From assembly GCA_004154925.1 (NCBI GenBank), contig QJNS01000137.1, forward strand, positions 124,001 to 188,000: a stretch of 64,000 nucleotides of DNA. The letters are read 5' to 3'. The notes below the pieces were generated by a model. It saw only the letters and a program-made list of their open reading frames with translations, had not been told where the DNA came from and made no database searches. A program made the translations under genes and the position numbers. Every line of letters starts with the position of its first letter. The first letter of the stretch is position 1. This document shows positions 1 to 11,703 of this stretch, piece by piece. Source of the DNA: Monosporascus cannonballus (Eukaryota; Ascomycota; Sordariomycetes; Xylariales).

Positions 1-690
1 TTAACCAAATAATATTTAATTAACCCAAAATATAAAATATCTTTTACGGAAAATACATATTATACGTAACCAATTTTAAATATTAGGTATATGTTATAAA
101 ATTATATTAATATGGCGGAAAATTGGAAAAAAATAAATATTTTACGTTTTGGTATTAATGGAAATACATATTAATTAAGAAAATTTTACAATTATTAAAA
201 ATTTATAAATTCGGTGGCATTATAAAAAGCTTATATTATAAATAAAACTTTTTATTACGGAAAAATACGGTATTTATATAAACATTAAATATTAATAATA
301 TAGCTTAAATTATTTTCCATAATAATAACCGGCAAAACAAAATTTACGTTATAACGGATTATGCCGGCTTTATAAATTATTAAATTTTTAAATTAATTAC
401 GGATTTTCGTTTAATTACGGTTTTCGTAATTTAATAAAAAGGTTATATAAATCGGGTATTATATAAACGATACGAAAAAAGGTTTATAATTTTATAAACC
501 GGGCCGTTTAACTAAAAAATATATATTATATAATTATTTTATAAATATTATAATTTACGGAATTATACGGATAATAAATATGTAAATTATATATAAAAAC
601 ATAATAAAAAATGTTTATACGTAATTCTTAAATATTTGGTATTATTATATAGTTTAAATAAAATTTTTTAAAAAGATTTAAACGTAAATA
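1..690. other. AT-rich stretch without recognisable gene
   Basis: I see no frame, repeat boundary or RNA gene here. The base pattern matches the decayed elements downstream: C is mostly kept in CpG and stop codons fill all six frames. It may be the left part of the fossil coding region that becomes readable at about 690. Confidence 0.5.
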
Positions 691-1060
691 TTACGCTTAA
701 GATAAATAAGATTTTGAAACCCGAAAACGTAAAAGAAATTATTAATATATAAGTTATAATAACGCGCGAAAAAAAGTAAAACGAAGGAAATTTTTTTTAA
801 AAAATACTTAAAAACGCTAGCTAATAAATTAATTATAAATAAGATATACGAATTAATTCAAAATGATACGTTATATTTAATTATAAGTAGTATAATATTT
901 TTATATAATTTTACGAAAAACAAAACGTTTAAATAAGATATAATTAATTAAAATTACGTAAATTACAAACTTAATTATTTATATTAATTTCGTTAATAAT
1001 TATATTACGTACCGTATTATAAAATATTATTTTCCTATTTGCGGTTTTATTATTGAAAAT
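691..1060 (+). pseudogene. RIP-decayed coding fossil, family not recognised
   Basis: Two overlapping plus-strand frames stay coding-like between RIP-type stops. One reads NKILKPENVKEIIN followed by ITREKK. The other reads TLANKLI, KIYELIQND and FLYNFTKNKTFK. Most interruptions are TAA where CAA would restore glutamine. A small indel probably separates the two frames near 820. No catalytic motif or known domain is visible, so I give no function. It lies upstream of, and in opposite orientation to, the long minus-strand fossil at 1229-4380, and the two could belong to the same mobile element. Existence as former coding sequence is moderately supported; identity is unknown. Confidence 0.35.
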
Positions 1061-1228
1061 AAATAAGTTATATTAATATAATAATTAAATAATTACAATG
1101 ATATATAAAACGATTTCGAAAATAATTAATTAAAATTACGTACATAATAAAATTATATTAATATTAAAATTATAATATAAATATTATATTATTTATAGGA
1201 AAATATAAAATAATAAAAAAATAAAAAA

Positions 1229-4200
1229 TTATATTAATAATTCGTTTTCGTCCAATAAATTTTTATTTTATTTATCCGACGACGACGAGGACAATAACGG
1301 ACCGCCTTAATTAAGATTATTAATTAAATTATCGATAATTTGCATTATGGGATCATAATTTTTTTCCGTATGCAAAATATTACGGTTGTCCGGAATTAAA
1401 TTATCCTTAGTAAATTCGGTATTAAAAGTTTTTCGGATAACTGTATTAAAGCTATTTATAAGTTAATTTTCGTTTTTTGCCGTATTTAGTCAATTAAGTT
1501 TACTTACGTCGTTAATAATAAGTACGGTATTATTAAAATTAATAAACTTAATTTTTATAACTTTACGGCCTGCAGTCAGAATATTTTCGGCATTCCAGCC
1601 GTCCTTTTTAATCCGAGACGGATATTCCTTAATAAGCCAAAAATTCCGAAGTAAAAAATGGGCGTATTCGAAAATTTCGTTACAAAAATTCCGAATAATA
1701 TAATATTTATTTCGCGAAAAAGCATAATGGGTATGGAATTTATATTACAGAGATATACGGTACTTAACTAAAAATGAATTTCGGAAAAAAAATAATATTA
1801 ATATTATATGTATTATTTTTCGATTAACGGAATTTGCTAATAAGTTACAAATTATAATATTCGCCTTTTCGATTAAGTACTTTTTATATTTTTTCCTTAA
1901 ATTTTATCGGAACTAAATTTGATATTAAGATCGAATTAATAAGTATTTAATTTAATATTACAAAACGTAATATCTAATCGAAATAAAATATCTTTTTACA
2001 ATAATTAAATTAACCGGCCTTATAAAAAAATAATAATATTAATATTAGCCGCCTCATATAAATAACGTTATTATATTATATAATATACGAAAAGTATAAA
2101 TAAACTTGGGTTTTTTAAAGGAAATAATAATAATTTCGAAATTTTTTATCGATAAAAACGATATCGATTAATAATTAATTATTATCTTTAATAAGGTTAA
2201 AAAATTATCGCCCCATAAAATATCAGTTATATTAAAAATATTTTTAGTTTCGTAATTATCCGATAAAAAGGCCTTATTTAGTACGTTTTAATTAAAATTG
2301 CACCGCTTAAAAAGCAATATAAATAAATCATATTTCCAAATTAAAAAAATAAAATATTTACTAATTATTTGCTAAATTATTTATGTTACTAGATAATATA
2401 TTATTAATACATAATAACAGAAATTTTCGTTAAAAAACCCTTATTTATTAACGTATTTTAATTAAAACCCCGTAATACTTTTTTTTATTTATCCGGTATA
2501 ACTAAAATATTTAAAAACCACATTATGCATAATAGATTTAAATTCGGTACTAATTAACCGAAAATATATATATTTTATAAATTCGGTAAATTCGGCTTTT
2601 AAAAAAAGTTTTTAATCGAAATATTTCGTATCGGATACGTAATTTTTGCAAAAATAACGTAAATATATAAATATTATATATATAAAAAATAAAGGGTTCG
2701 AAAAAGTAAAATTTTGGCAATTTTTAATATAATTGCATTATTTTATTTAAAAATTAACGATTTATTTTCAAAATTGCTTATATTTTATACGTTCCGGCTA
2801 TATTATCGGGTTAATAAGTACGTACAAATATAAATAAGAAATCTATTTATATATGGAATAAAGTAAAAACAAAAAGAAATTATCGTTTTTTATCGTATAA
2901 ATCGGTTATTTCGGTTTAATTGGCCTATATTTTCCGAATATAACTAATTATTTTCTAATTTTTATAAATAAGATAAAAATGTTCCGAAAACCGATAAAAA
3001 TCTTTTTTTTTGAATTTACATATTTTTTAGAAAAACTTTTGATAAACGCCATAAATACCGTCGATAATACCTTTATTTTCGTTAATTATATTTAACGAAA
3101 TCGAACGGCGCTTATTATATAAAATACGCTTTAATTTAGGAAAACCGGAAAAATTTTATTTATTGTATTTATAAAACGTATTAATAAAAATAAGGAATAA
3201 AATCCGGATAATATTAATTACGAATTAATAAAAAGTACTAAACTGTACCAGATATTATTATAATATTTTATAAAATTATTTTATTTTATAATATTAATTA
3301 AGCCGGAATATAAATTACTTTAATTTTTTTAAAAATACGGTTATAATAACAGGTAAAGGCGGTAATAATATTCCGTATAACGGTATTATATTGAAACGTT
3401 ATATTATAAATATGGTTTTAAATATTAAAGTTTTCGTATCAAAATATAATATTGCTTTATTATATTTAATTATAAAACGTAACTTATTTTAATTAAAATT
3501 ATAAAATTATAAAAGAATTAATACGGTTACTTTAATTTTTTTTAACCGAATTATATTTTTATTTAACATATAATAGTTTTCGTAAATATCCAGCTTTTTT
3601 AATATATCGATATTATTCCGCAATAAATCCGAAAATAATAAAAACCTGCTTAATAAATAAGGCAAATAACTGCCGTTAATTTTGGAAATTATTTTAACTA
3701 TAATAATTAAAATTATAAAAAAAGAATATATGAAAATATTTAAATCGTTATTATTACGGGACCATTTTGTTTTTCGGTTCGTATTATACGATTGCCACTT
3801 TTTCCTAAGGTATATAATTATCTGGTTAAAAAGCTTAAATTAATTAAAGATAAATATTTTTACAAAATATTAATTTTTGTCCAAAATAATATGGATTACT
3901 TTAATTTCGAATAATACCTTTTTTAGCGGGCGACGGAATCCAAACTTTTTTTATAAAAGCTATAAGTTTTCCGTATAATATATTATAATATCTGCATATA
4001 ACGGGATCCTAATTAGCCAAAATTAAAAATTCTTATTAATTTTTATATATTAATAATTTTTCGCATATTTTTTTAAGATATTAATTAATCGATTAATCCA
4101 AACGGTTAAATTAATAATTCGGCCTAAATTATTATAAAAAACCTAATTACGAATAAAATTTTTAAATGTTATATTAATTTCTTTATATTAATACCAGAAA

Positions 4201-4380
4201 TTTAAGGTATACGTACGTATGTTTTATTCTAAGGGCGTAGCCCGGTAAAACTAAAAGAATTCGGATTTATCGTATTTTAAAAAAGGGGATAATAACGTAA
4301 TAAGTTTAGGCTGTAATTATTATACGCATTAAGGTTTAAGAATAACAAATAAGTCCTAATTAGAATTATCGTAATATTAA
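1229..4380 (-). pseudogene. Long RIP-decayed gene with kinase-like C-terminal end
   Basis: Read on the minus strand, coding-like sequence runs from about 4380 to a TAA at 1229, roughly 1000 codons. I followed it at 4380-3540, 3200-2870 and 1980-1229; the stretches between were not resolved and may hold frame changes or introns. N-terminal landmarks are WINRLINILKKYAKNY, FGFRRPLKKVLFEIKVIH and LRKKWQSYN. The middle reads GIIDGIYGVYQKFF and DFYRFSEHFYLIYKN. The C-terminal part reads GWNAENILTAG then KIKFINFNNTV, which resembles the catalytic-loop Asn and the metal-binding DF[D/G] segment of protein-kinase-like folds once G-to-A changes are allowed for. The catalytic-loop Asp is not at its usual place, so the kinase assignment is an inference. 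The tail has a serine run, PLLSSSSSDK. Nearly all stops are TAA, TAG or TGA at expected Gln or Trp codons. I do not recognise the full-length family. Confidence 0.45.
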
Positions 4381-4406
4381 TAATAAGCCATAATTAAGGT
4401 AATCAT

Positions 4407-4424
4407 ATATATATATATATATAA
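4407..4424. repeat. (AT)n microsatellite
   Basis: About nine uninterrupted AT units in an otherwise irregular AT-rich context. Confidence 0.8.
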
Positions 4425-4515
4425 TTATAAAAACGTATTATTATTAAGTTATTACGGATTTTTGTTTTTTAAAAAAAATAAATATACCAAACGAAACCGT
4501 TTTTACGTAATTATA

Positions 4516-4635
4516 ACTCAGGCCTCGCTGGTTCGTTACAAGGATTTGGGATTTGATTGGTTAATATTTAGCGTTGTAGAGCGGTATTTGAGTGACTTTG
4601 AAGAAATTGGGAAAACGAGCCAGGGAGGCCTGAGC
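4516..4635. mobile_element. MITE-like element with TA duplication, copy 1
   Basis: A 120-bp element with about 22-bp terminal inverted repeats. The left end begins ACTCAGGCCTCGCTGGTTCG and the right end, reverse-complemented, begins GCTCAGGCCTCCCTGGCTCG. It is flanked by TA on both sides (4514-4515 and 4636-4637), as expected for Tc1/mariner/pogo-type insertions. It is too short to code and is clearly less AT-rich than its surroundings. A second copy lies at 5622-5711. Homology between the two loci continues about 20 bp past the right TA (CTAGCTGAGGTAA, then TCTTGTCC), so the MITE may sit inside, or be the end of, a larger repeat. Which transposase family mobilises it cannot be told from here. 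Confidence 0.65.
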
Positions 4636-4698
4636 TAGCTGAGGTAAGTCTTGTCCCGCTTCCATCTACGTCCATTCTTGTTTACCTCACTAAAATCA

Positions 4699-4815
4699 GG
4701 CCCTATTTTGGAGGTTGTGGCTGCGCCTGCGGCGCAGCTGTGGCTAGAGCTTTGTACCTTAGGTACCGACCCACAAAAAGGACCCACAAAAAAACCAAAC
4801 CTCCAAAATAATGCC
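4699..4815. repeat. Hairpin repeat with nested GC palindrome
   Basis: The outer arms GGCCCTATTTTGGAGGTT (4699-4716) and AACCTCCAAAATAATGCC (4798-4815) pair at 16 of 18 positions. Inside is a perfect 8-bp stem, GCTGCGCC / GGCGCAGC (4720-4727 and 4731-4738), with a TGC loop. This non-coding, GC-richer element resembles a small foldback or MITE. A weaker analogous hairpin follows the second MITE copy near 5735-5800. No target duplication was identified. Confidence 0.5.
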
Positions 4816-5055
4816 TAATAGCAAATTGTGATTTTTTGGCTCCGTTTTTCGTAATCCTATATAAAATTTTAAAAATTTACTTTAGAAATTCGTAAATATA
4901 ATAATAATAAAATTTATTAAAAAATAATAAAAAATAATATTATATACAGTTTTAAAAAAGTTATTTAATTAAATATCAAATTTTCTAATCGGGGCTAAAT
5001 TAATAAAGATATTAAAAATTAAAGATAAAATTTCCGTTTTTTGCAGTCCTTTTAT
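4816..5055. other. AT-rich spacer
   Basis: No gene, repeat end or RNA structure is seen. Confidence 0.5.
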
Positions 5056-5375
5056 CCGGAACGTCCTTATGGCTGCGATAGCATAATTACTGTATATAAT
5101 ATTTCGCCATAGGCCTTCCAAGGGTAATTCAATATGGGAAAAGCCCGTTTAGCTATGTTTTTGCCCGTACGGGTTATGGTTGTTACGTCGTAGCCATAAA
5201 GGCGTTCCGGTTAATCAAATCCGGAACTTTTTTATGGTTGCGACATAATAACCATAGCCCCGTACGGCCGAAAAAATTGAGATACGGGCTTTTCCCATAT
5301 AAAGTATACTTAGGACGCCCGGTGTACGATAATGCGACCGGTAGTTGTGCTGTCGCGGCCATGAAGGCGTTCCGG
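5056..5375. repeat. 320-bp palindrome made of two inverted-repeat elements
   Basis: Left arm 5056-5212 and right arm 5219-5375 are near-complete reverse complements around a spacer of about 6-10 bp centred at 5215. Both arms begin and end in CCGG. Each arm is itself an inverted repeat of about 157 bp: its outer end starts CCGGAACGTCCTTATGGCTG and its inner end is TAGCCATAAAGGCGTTCCGG. The same 35-40-bp end sequence therefore occurs four times in alternating orientation. Arm differences are mostly C/T or G/A, as expected from RIP. The simplest reading is two copies of a small MITE inserted head to head, or one foldback element. A 66-codon frame across it (5183-5383, minus) is a by-product of the symmetry. 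No target duplication is visible. Confidence 0.75.
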
Positions 5376-5621
5376 TCGCCCATTTCCCAGAATTAAATTT
5401 AGTTATATCGGCTTTAATTTTAATCCGAAAAAATTAAAAAAACTCTTATAGATATATTAGCTTATATTCGAAGCGTATACAAAGTATTAAACTTATCGGC
5501 TTTTATTTGGGTTATTAACGAATTTTTTCTTATTTAAAATTTATTTTTTAAAAGAAATTAGAAAAAAGGTAGTGATTTTGGTGGTGATACGGAAAACGGA
5601 CCTTTTTTTCGCACAATTCCA
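5376..5621. other. AT-rich spacer
   Basis: Nothing recognisable. The last 60 bases become GC-richer towards the MITE copy at 5622. Confidence 0.5.
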
Positions 5622-5711
5622 ACTTAGACCTTACTCGTTTGTTACGGGGATACGCATTTTAATTGGCTAAAAAAAAGTAGTACATAAGTTACAAGCGAGC
5701 GAGGCCTGAGC
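5622..5711. mobile_element. MITE-like element, copy 2 (shorter)
   Basis: A 90-bp relative of the element at 4516-4635. The left end ACTTAGACCTTACTCGTTTG pairs with the reverse complement of the right end, GCTCAGGCCTCGCTCGCTTG, with only A/G and T/C differences, as RIP would give. The right flank is TA (5712-5713) and the left flank is CA, so the duplication is imperfect. The shared CTAGCTGAGGTAA tail follows at once. The internal part is about 30 bp shorter than in copy 1. Confidence 0.55.
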
Positions 5712-5836
5712 TAGCTGAGGTAAATTCTTGTCCGAGTTTTAGAGGGTCTTTGCCGTCCGAAGCAGCCGGGCAAACCAGCTCTAAAATTGGCGAGGGTTCG
5801 CAAAGCCTTTTATTCGCACTTAAGGTTTACGCTTAA
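5712..5836. other. GC-richer island interrupted by element A
   Basis: A non-decayed stretch ending in CTTAA, the target duplication of element A. It continues on the other side of A at 19395-19480, so the two pieces were once joined. It holds a short hairpin (TTTTAGAG / CTCTAAAA) and a near-tandem CTTAAGGTTT motif at the insertion point. No open frame worth calling. Confidence 0.55.
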
Positions 5837-6210
5837 TGTTATGACCCAACAAGCTTCGGCCTCAAGAAACGGCCAAACAAAAATTATACGGACCACCATA
5901 AGTTACGTAACGGTAATCACTGCCAAGCTAGTAATCAGTAGTAATTAAAGATGATCGTAAGCGATTATGATTATTACCAGTCGTATAATTATAAGTAATT
6001 AAGCCAAAAAGGAAAAGAATATATACGCTTATTATTTCCATAATTTAAATAGTACCAGTTTACAATATTAATTCGTTACTTAAAGCACTTTTAGTATTAC
6101 GAGACGTAATACATTACTATATTTATTGCTTAAATTCCCACGATACTTCTGTTAATATAAACTCGTCGACTTAAGGTTTAATAATTGGTTAAACTGTAAA
6201 GTTTGTTATA
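5837..6210 (+). repeat. Element A left LTR
   Basis: 374 bp, starts TGTTATGACCCAACAAG and ends GTTATA. The right LTR has GTTACA at the same place. A TATATACGCTTATTATTTCC segment in the middle is the likely promoter/R region by analogy with A, B and solo-LTR copies that share it; this is inference. Confidence 0.9.
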
Positions 6211-6479
6211 TGTTGTAGGTTTTTATTTAATAATACCGTTAAATTTTAAATAATATTTAACATTATCAAAATATCGATTAACGTTTAGAAAACCTTTATT
6301 TAACAGCTTTAAGCTCGAATTCGGGAATTAGAAAAAAAATTCGACAAATTAAGGTTATGTTATTTGCCTAAACCTTTTTCGTTTGCATAAAACTTAAAAA
6401 GCCGGAGCCTTATAATAAAAAGGGCAATTTTCAAACTTTTTTAATTTAAGTACGAATTTATTTTCGTTTCTTAAACCTT

Positions 6480-7470
6480 AATAATCCACCAGATTAGATC
6501 TTAATAATGGGAGCATATTTAACGAAAAATACGGTTAATTAATTTAAGCCCATTATGAGAAATTTCCTAGAAATAAAAGAATTAAATAAGGAAAACTTTA
6601 TTAATCAGATTTTTTTATTTTATATTAATTTCGAAAATAAAGTATATAATAATTTCGGCAATCCGGATAAAAAATAATTTACGGGTTAATAACTTTTGTA
6701 ATTCCGATAAAAAAGATTTATATTTAAGTATACCGTAATTTTTAAAAGTTTTATAATTAAGGCGGGATAAAAAAATAACGAGGTTAACGTTTTTATCGAT
6801 ATATTTTATAAAAGGGTAAAAAATAATATAAAAAACAAGATTATTTAAATTAAGTAATTAATTATTTTAAACCGGTATATTATAAAAATAATTAAAATTA
6901 ACAATCGATAATTTGAACAACGATAAAAAAAAAGATAATACGCTTTACATTTAGGATATAATAAGTCCAATTAAGGAAAAAAATAAAACGCATTTTTTAC
7001 TTCTTACGGAACGGCGCCAAGACTTATGGAACTTGGCGTTACCTACAAATAAAATTAAAGCCAAATTAAATGCTTTAATTATAGCAAAATGGAACATAAA
7101 GCTTATAAATATAGGAAGCCCAAGAAATTACGATAGGTTTAACTGAATCTCTATACCGGAAGGATAATCCAGAAATAACTAAGAAAACGATAGTAAAATT
7201 ATTAACATAATTTAAGCCAAATATGTATCAGGTTTACGATAAAAAATATAATAAAAACCATTACGATAAGAAATTTGACGAAAAATGCGAAAAACTAGAA
7301 AGCTGGCTTAATAAATATTGCGAACATAATAAAAAGTATTATAAGGATAATTACGCAAATATTAGAATTAAACCAAAAAAAATTTGTCCCGGAATTCCTA
7401 ATCGATATGGCAAAATGTACGCTATATATTGTCGACGACGGGAATATCCCGATTACGAAAAATAAAAATA
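6480..7470 (+). pseudogene. Element A gag (decayed)
   Basis: Capsid-type gag with many RIP stops. Recognisable segments are FGNPDKK, an AG-x-K-x-x-EVNVFIDIFYKR stretch matching the capsid C-terminal helices of fungal Ty3 gag, and INNR-x-FEQR just after. A clean 80-codon stretch at 7223-7465 (DKKFDEKCEKLESWLNKY through CRRREYPDYEK, then TAA) forms the C-terminal part, whose counterparts are seen in B (13120-13345) and E (41690-41940). No canonical CCHC knuckle is visible. The frame changes between the capsid and C-terminal parts, probably through small indels. Confidence 0.7.
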
Positions 7471-8089
7471 GCATATTTACGAACGAATTATCCGTATATA
7501 TTATAAGGGATTTAATTTTCTAAACCGTACCGGAAATAATAAGAACGATAACTAATGGTATTGATATTTTCGAACTATAACCCTAGAAAATATCCAATAA
7601 CTGGCTAAAATAAAAAACTGGCCCGAAAGAAAGTAATACTTATAGGAAAACCCCTTTTGTTATTATGAATAATGCAACCACCAAACGGAAAAAGAGTTAA
7701 TTTAATGCACAGTAAAAAAGCATAATCAAAAAGTTATTACGGATTTTTATTTTTAATTAACATTTACTGCGGATCCCCCCCAAAAAAGGTTATTAAGAAA
7801 GAAATACGTTAGTTTATAAAAAATCTTTAAAACGATAATTAGAATAACGTATAATAGGACGGAATGGTAAATATAAAAAAACAATTTATTTAATAAAAAA
7901 AGGAACTATAGCAAAACCAAGAACAGCTAATATAGCTCGAAGGAACAGTACGCTGGCAATAACGGTAAATATAACAGCTTAATGCGCTAAACGAAAAAAT
8001 ACAGAAAAAGTTCGACAAATTCGAATAAGAATTAAAAAAAAAGTTACTTATAAAAAAGCCGCAAAATAACAAAACCCAGAGGAATTAAA

Positions 8090-11000
8090 AAGAATTCTTT
8101 AAAAAGGTTTTAAACGTAACGATAAAAAACGTTAATAACCTTATTATTTTGGATATACGAATCGAAACGTATTGGTATACCGTAATAATAAATTACGAAG
8201 CTCTGGGTAGGAATTATATTATATCGGATATAATTAATAAGTTTAAACTGCTATAAAGATATAAATTAAAACCTTATATAACGACAAATATCGAAGGTTA
8301 AGAATTCGTTTACGATAACGGAAAAATCATACGCGAAATTAATTACTTTAGAATTTTTGTCCAAAAACGATATTAAATAGTTAATTTCGATATCGTTCTA
8401 TTCGAGAATTACAATATGATCTTAGGATTACTATGAATACGCTAATACGGAGTTTTAATTAATAATAAAATTAGTTAAATAAAGTTCGTTTTATTTTTTA
8501 TTAATAAACGAAAGAAAAAAAATTAAGATCTTAATATTCGATCGAAAATGGCGATAAATATAAGCATAAAGATATTATAAAAACCTTATTACCTAAAAAG
8601 ACAAAATATAAGAAAAAAAAAACGGGCATTAAAGAAAAATACGACGTATTATTATTATTATTATTAAAGCGAAATTAAAGTAATTAAATAACGATTTAAA
8701 ATAATAAAAATAATAGACCTAAAAATTAAAAAATCTGATTAATATATTACCATAATAGCAGAAATATAAGTATTTTTTTAAGAAAAAGCTTGATATAAAA
8801 TTACCAAGATATGATAAATAAAATTACGAAATAATTTTTAAAAAAGGATTTTCGACATAGTTTTATTTTATTTATAACCTTAATAAAAATAAATTACGTA
8901 TTTTTAAAATATACCTAAAAGATCGGCTATAAAAAGGATAGATTTAACTTTTAAAGTTACTAGCAAGATATCTTATATTTTTCAGATTAGAAAAAAACGG
9001 AAAATTACGACTTATAATTAATTATTAATAATTAAATAATATTATTGTTAAAAATCGAATATTATTACCTTTAATTACGGAAATGAAAAACCGATTTTAC
9101 GGAACTAAGTGGTTTATAATATTTGATTTTAAAAATAGATATAACCTTATTAAAATTAAAATAAAATACGAATAAAAAATTATTTTTAAAATAAAATACG
9201 GACTGTTTAAATATTTGGTTACATTAATAGGATTTACGAACGTACTAATAACCTTTTAGCAAATAATAAACTATATATTATAAAAATATCTCGATATTTT
9301 CGTTCTTTGTTATTTCGACGACATTCTTATTTTTTCGAAAATAAAAAAAATATATACAGGATATATTTATAAAGTGTTTTAAGTTTTACAAAACGTAAAA
9401 TTATTTATTAATGCAAAAAAAGTTAATTTCATAAATAAGAAATAAAATATCTGGGATATATTATTACTTTAGGACATATTAAAATAAATCTTAAGAAAAT
9501 CGCTGCAATCATAAAATAATAGACGTTAACGACGGTCAAGAAAATACAGGTATTTCTTAAATTTGCTAATTACTACAGAAAGTTTATTCGAAATTCTAGT
9601 AAAATCGTTATACCCTTAACGAATTTTACGAAGAAAAAAAAGTTCAAATAAACGCCAGATACGGAAAAAATATTTCAGAATATTAAAAATATAATTATTA
9701 GCAAATTAGTATTAATTATGTACGATTTAAATTATCCCGTTAAATTAAAAACCGATATTTCGGATTACGTATTTAATGTAATAATCGGATAACGAAATAA
9801 TTAAAGTAAATTATATTTTATTATATTTGTTTCGTATAAATTAAAAAGAATTATGTTTAATTACGGCATTCCAAATAAGAAATTTATAGCTCTTATTATG
9901 GAATTTCGAAAGTTTAAGTATTTCTTAAAAGAAAACTTATATTAGGTTAAGGTTTATACGGATTATTAAAATCTTACCCGATTTATTACGATTAAAGAAT
10001 TTACAGAACAATAATTTCGATACGTAAAAAAATTAACGAATTTTAATTTCGTTATTATTTACAAAAAAGGTTAAAAAACGGCAAAATAAATACTTTAAGC
10101 AAATAATTAAACCTTAAAAAGAAATTAGTTAAAATTAGTTATATAATCTTTGATATTATTATAGAAAATTATTTATGCTTATAGCAAATTACAATAATTC
10201 GGGTAATACCTTTAAATATATATCAGAAAATTTAATAATATAATAATAATTTCCTAAAAAACCCAAAAACGAACAAATTATAAATTCTAAAGAAATATCT
10301 GAAAAATTTAGTACGAAAAATATACGAATATTAATTATATGGATATCTAGGGATTTACAAAACCTTAAAACGATTTTAATGCATATATTCTTTTTTTAAA
10401 ATAAATTTAATAATATAAAGAATTATACGGCAATATGATATTTACGCCAAAACAAAAATTTAACGACCTGAGTTATACGGAGAATTACAGTTATTATCAG
10501 TTGCAAAACGACCATAATATTTAATTATATTCGATTTCGTTACTAAACTTCTTATATTAAAAAATCCAATTACGGGAATATATTACGATAATATTTTCGT
10601 AGTCGTCGATCGATTTACGAAATTCTTTTAATTTTTACCATATTATAAAGATATAAACGCAAAACAACTAATATATATTTTTTTGAAATATATTTTTAAT
10701 ATATATAAATTATTAATGAAAATTATATCAAATAAAAGATCAATTTTCGCATTTAAGTTTTGGCAAGGTTTTATAGCATAAATCGGCCTAAATTACAAAT
10801 TATTTAACGTATTTAAACCTTAAACCGATAAATAAACAAAATAAATAAATTAAATTTTAAAAACTTACTTATAATATTATATTAATTACAAATAAGATAA
10901 TTAGGTTAAGATATTATTAAACGTATAGTTAGTTTATAATATTAGTTATTAAGAAATTATTAAGATAATATTTATAAATATAAATTTTGTTTTTATTTTA

Positions 11001-11588
11001 AAAGTTTATAAAAAAATACGCAATAATAGTTTAATTAATGTTAAAATAATTTTTATATTAAAATAATTATAATAATTATATTAAAAAATAAAAATAGAAT
11101 TATAATTTGTACGGAATTAAATAAGCAAATATTGTAATCAGAAAAGGTTAAAAAAATTAAGTTTCGAAAAAAGGGAAATATTTTTCTTTGTTATAAAAAA
11201 TATTTAAACAAAAAAACCCAGCAAAAAGCTCGATTTTAAATATATCGGTCCATACAAAATCGCCAAGAAAATCTTAGAAAATAATTATTAATTAAAACTT
11301 CCGCCAAAAGTTAAACTTTACCTAATTTTTTATATTTCTTTATTCGAATTAACAGCAAAGACAATCAAAATATATACGGCACAAAACGATATGGAAATGA
11401 AAAACAAATAAGTATACGAAATGGAAAAATTTTCGATATACAAAAACAAAACGGATTTACTTAGTATTTAATTAAATAGAAAAAATACCCGGATTCCGAA
11501 AACACCTAGGAACCTGCTAAGAACCTTATTGGCATTTAGCGCCTATTGAAAAATTTTACCGGCAACAACGGGCGCGTCCTAATTAATA
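8090..11588 (+). pseudogene. Element A pol with C-terminal chromodomain (decayed)
   Basis: Protease region at 8120-8260 (IETYWYTVIINYEALGRNYI). Reverse transcriptase at about 8990-9430 with the catalytic motif YFDD at 9311-9322, the aspartates intact. The connection/RNase H region follows, with [15 protein letters not shown] near 9560 and LKTDISDYVFNVII near 9745. The integrase core at about 10500-10850 shows DRFTKFF, FKFWQG and a T-D-x-x-T stretch like the TDGQTER motif. A chromodomain closes the frame at about 11400-11588, reading QNGFT*YLIK*KKYPDSEN then T*EPAKNLIG. Two stops there fall where the conserved cage/core tryptophans are expected (TGG to TAG). The integrase-chromodomain fusion places A among chromoviruses. 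Sense and antisense genes overlap tail to tail at about 11543-11588. Confidence 0.88.
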
Positions 11589-11698
11589 ATTAACCAATTA
11601 ATAACCGGAATATCGGGCCAACCGGCCGCGACATATATTAACATAATAGCCGTAACGGCAGCTTCCAATTATTTTTATTCCCGACGTTTTTGTTTTTC
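11543..11698 (-). pseudogene. Element A antisense gene, 3' part (left of B)
   Basis: C-terminal part of the antisense Cys-rich protein gene; the 5' part lies at 18487-18985 beyond element B. Reading the minus strand from 11703 gives LEKQKRRE, LEAAVTAIM, VAAGWPDIPVINW, DAPVVAGKIF and then Q-TAG at 11543-11545. It continues the frame that ends in SLDEL on the other side of B, one copy of the target duplication apart. The same short aromatic/acidic end is found in B, C and E, and the stop position is conserved in B (17422-17424). The GC content here is above the surrounding average. Function unknown. Confidence 0.7.
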
Positions 11699-11703
11699 CA
11701 ATT

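Noticed and set aside
5183..5383. 66-codon minus-strand frame
   Set aside because: Lies across the 320-bp palindrome and repeats NRNAFMA-type residues because of the symmetry; no protein evidence.
7890..8072. 60-codon minus-strand frame, Ser/Phe/Cys rich
   Set aside because: Opposite strand of the gag-pol junction of A, where the plus strand is the coding one.
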